DNA from: Acidobacteriota bacterium | GTDB lineage: Bacteria > Acidobacteriota > Vicinamibacteria > Vicinamibacterales > Fen-181 | Assembly (NCBI GenBank): GCA_003170135.1 | Contig: PMZR01000097.1 | Coordinates: forward strand, 20,624 to 60,167 | Length of the DNA: 39,544 bases | Direction of reading: 5' to 3' | Shown: piece after piece, positions 39,493-39,544 of the stretch | Layout: every line of letters starts with the position of its first letter | Numbering within the stretch: position 1 is the stretch's first letter | Notes under the pieces: model-generated | Databases searched by the model: none | Seen by the model: the letters and a program-made list of their open reading frames with translations, nothing else | Told to the model about the DNA's origin: nothing | Translations under genes and position numbers: made by a program

Positions 39493-39544
39493 CCAGGGAC
39501 CAGGGACTAGGGACCAAGGACAGGTCCCTGGTCCCTGGTCCCTG
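39493..39544. repeat. Heptamer array (CCAGGGA type) after the M16 operon, cut by window end
   Basis: CCAGGGA, CTAGGGA and CCAAGGA units followed by the complement TCCCTGG, starting 4 nt after the TGA. The two halves are strictly complementary, so a hairpin is expected. The array continues past the window. Confidence 0.88.

Overview
The window reads as chromosomal DNA from a GC-rich member of the Acidobacteriota, most likely of the Vicinamibacteria type. This is an inference from gene content: an ADOP-type orphan permease, a very large BNR/VPS10-type propeller protein, a TolB-like HEXXH protein, paired secreted M16 peptidases and DUF2339/DUF3999 neighbours. Genes lie on both strands in short groups, with one tRNA-Pro(UGG). 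I see no phage, plasmid, insertion sequence with a transposase, or CRISPR array.

Layout. 1-5.3 kb: class-III aminotransferase (cut by the window edge), L-serine dehydratase, chagasin-like lipoprotein, cupin, tRNA-Pro, a HicAB toxin-antitoxin pair and a small unknown protein. 5.4-11.6 kb: isochorismatase-family hydrolase, a MITE-like repeat, the DUF2339-DUF3999 membrane pair, a ferredoxin remnant and a small membrane protein. 11.8-16.2 kb: a giant secreted Kelch / three-fold repeat / glucose-sorbosone-dehydrogenase-like protein. 16.2-19.4 kb: a heptamer array joined to a 5'-truncated ADOP permease, then a VapBC-type pair. 19.4-25.5 kb: the BNR propeller protein, a broken TolB-like gene, a CarboxypepD_reg/b561-like protein with YceI, and an S4 RNA-binding protein. 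25.7-30.7 kb: a small unknown, RdgB, an M24 peptidase fragment, RNase PH, a GerMN protein and an N-acetylmuramoyl-L-alanine amidase. 30.8-39.5 kb: a secreted unknown, a broken zinc-ribbon/membrane gene, a glycoside hydrolase family 2 gene with one amber stop, an outer-membrane barrel and two M16 peptidases.

Three patterns run across genes. (1) Many intergenic gaps, most often immediately after a stop codon, hold tandem repeats with a strict 7-nt period. The heptamer differs from locus to locus, and a run of one strand sense is often followed by its complement, so the array can fold on itself. These arrays also lie at the ends of two truncated genes, inside serine dehydratase, and at both ends of RNase PH. 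(2) Several genes without a Shine-Dalgarno sequence have a TATAAT-like hexamer ending 5-9 nt before the start codon, which predicts leaderless or nearly leaderless mRNAs; both toxin-antitoxin operons are included and each also carries a palindrome at its promoter. (3) About six genes are broken (5' truncation, internal deletion, 3' truncation or nonsense), which is many for 40 kb. Either this is a rearranging region or, if this is a metagenome assembly, some junctions are artefacts.
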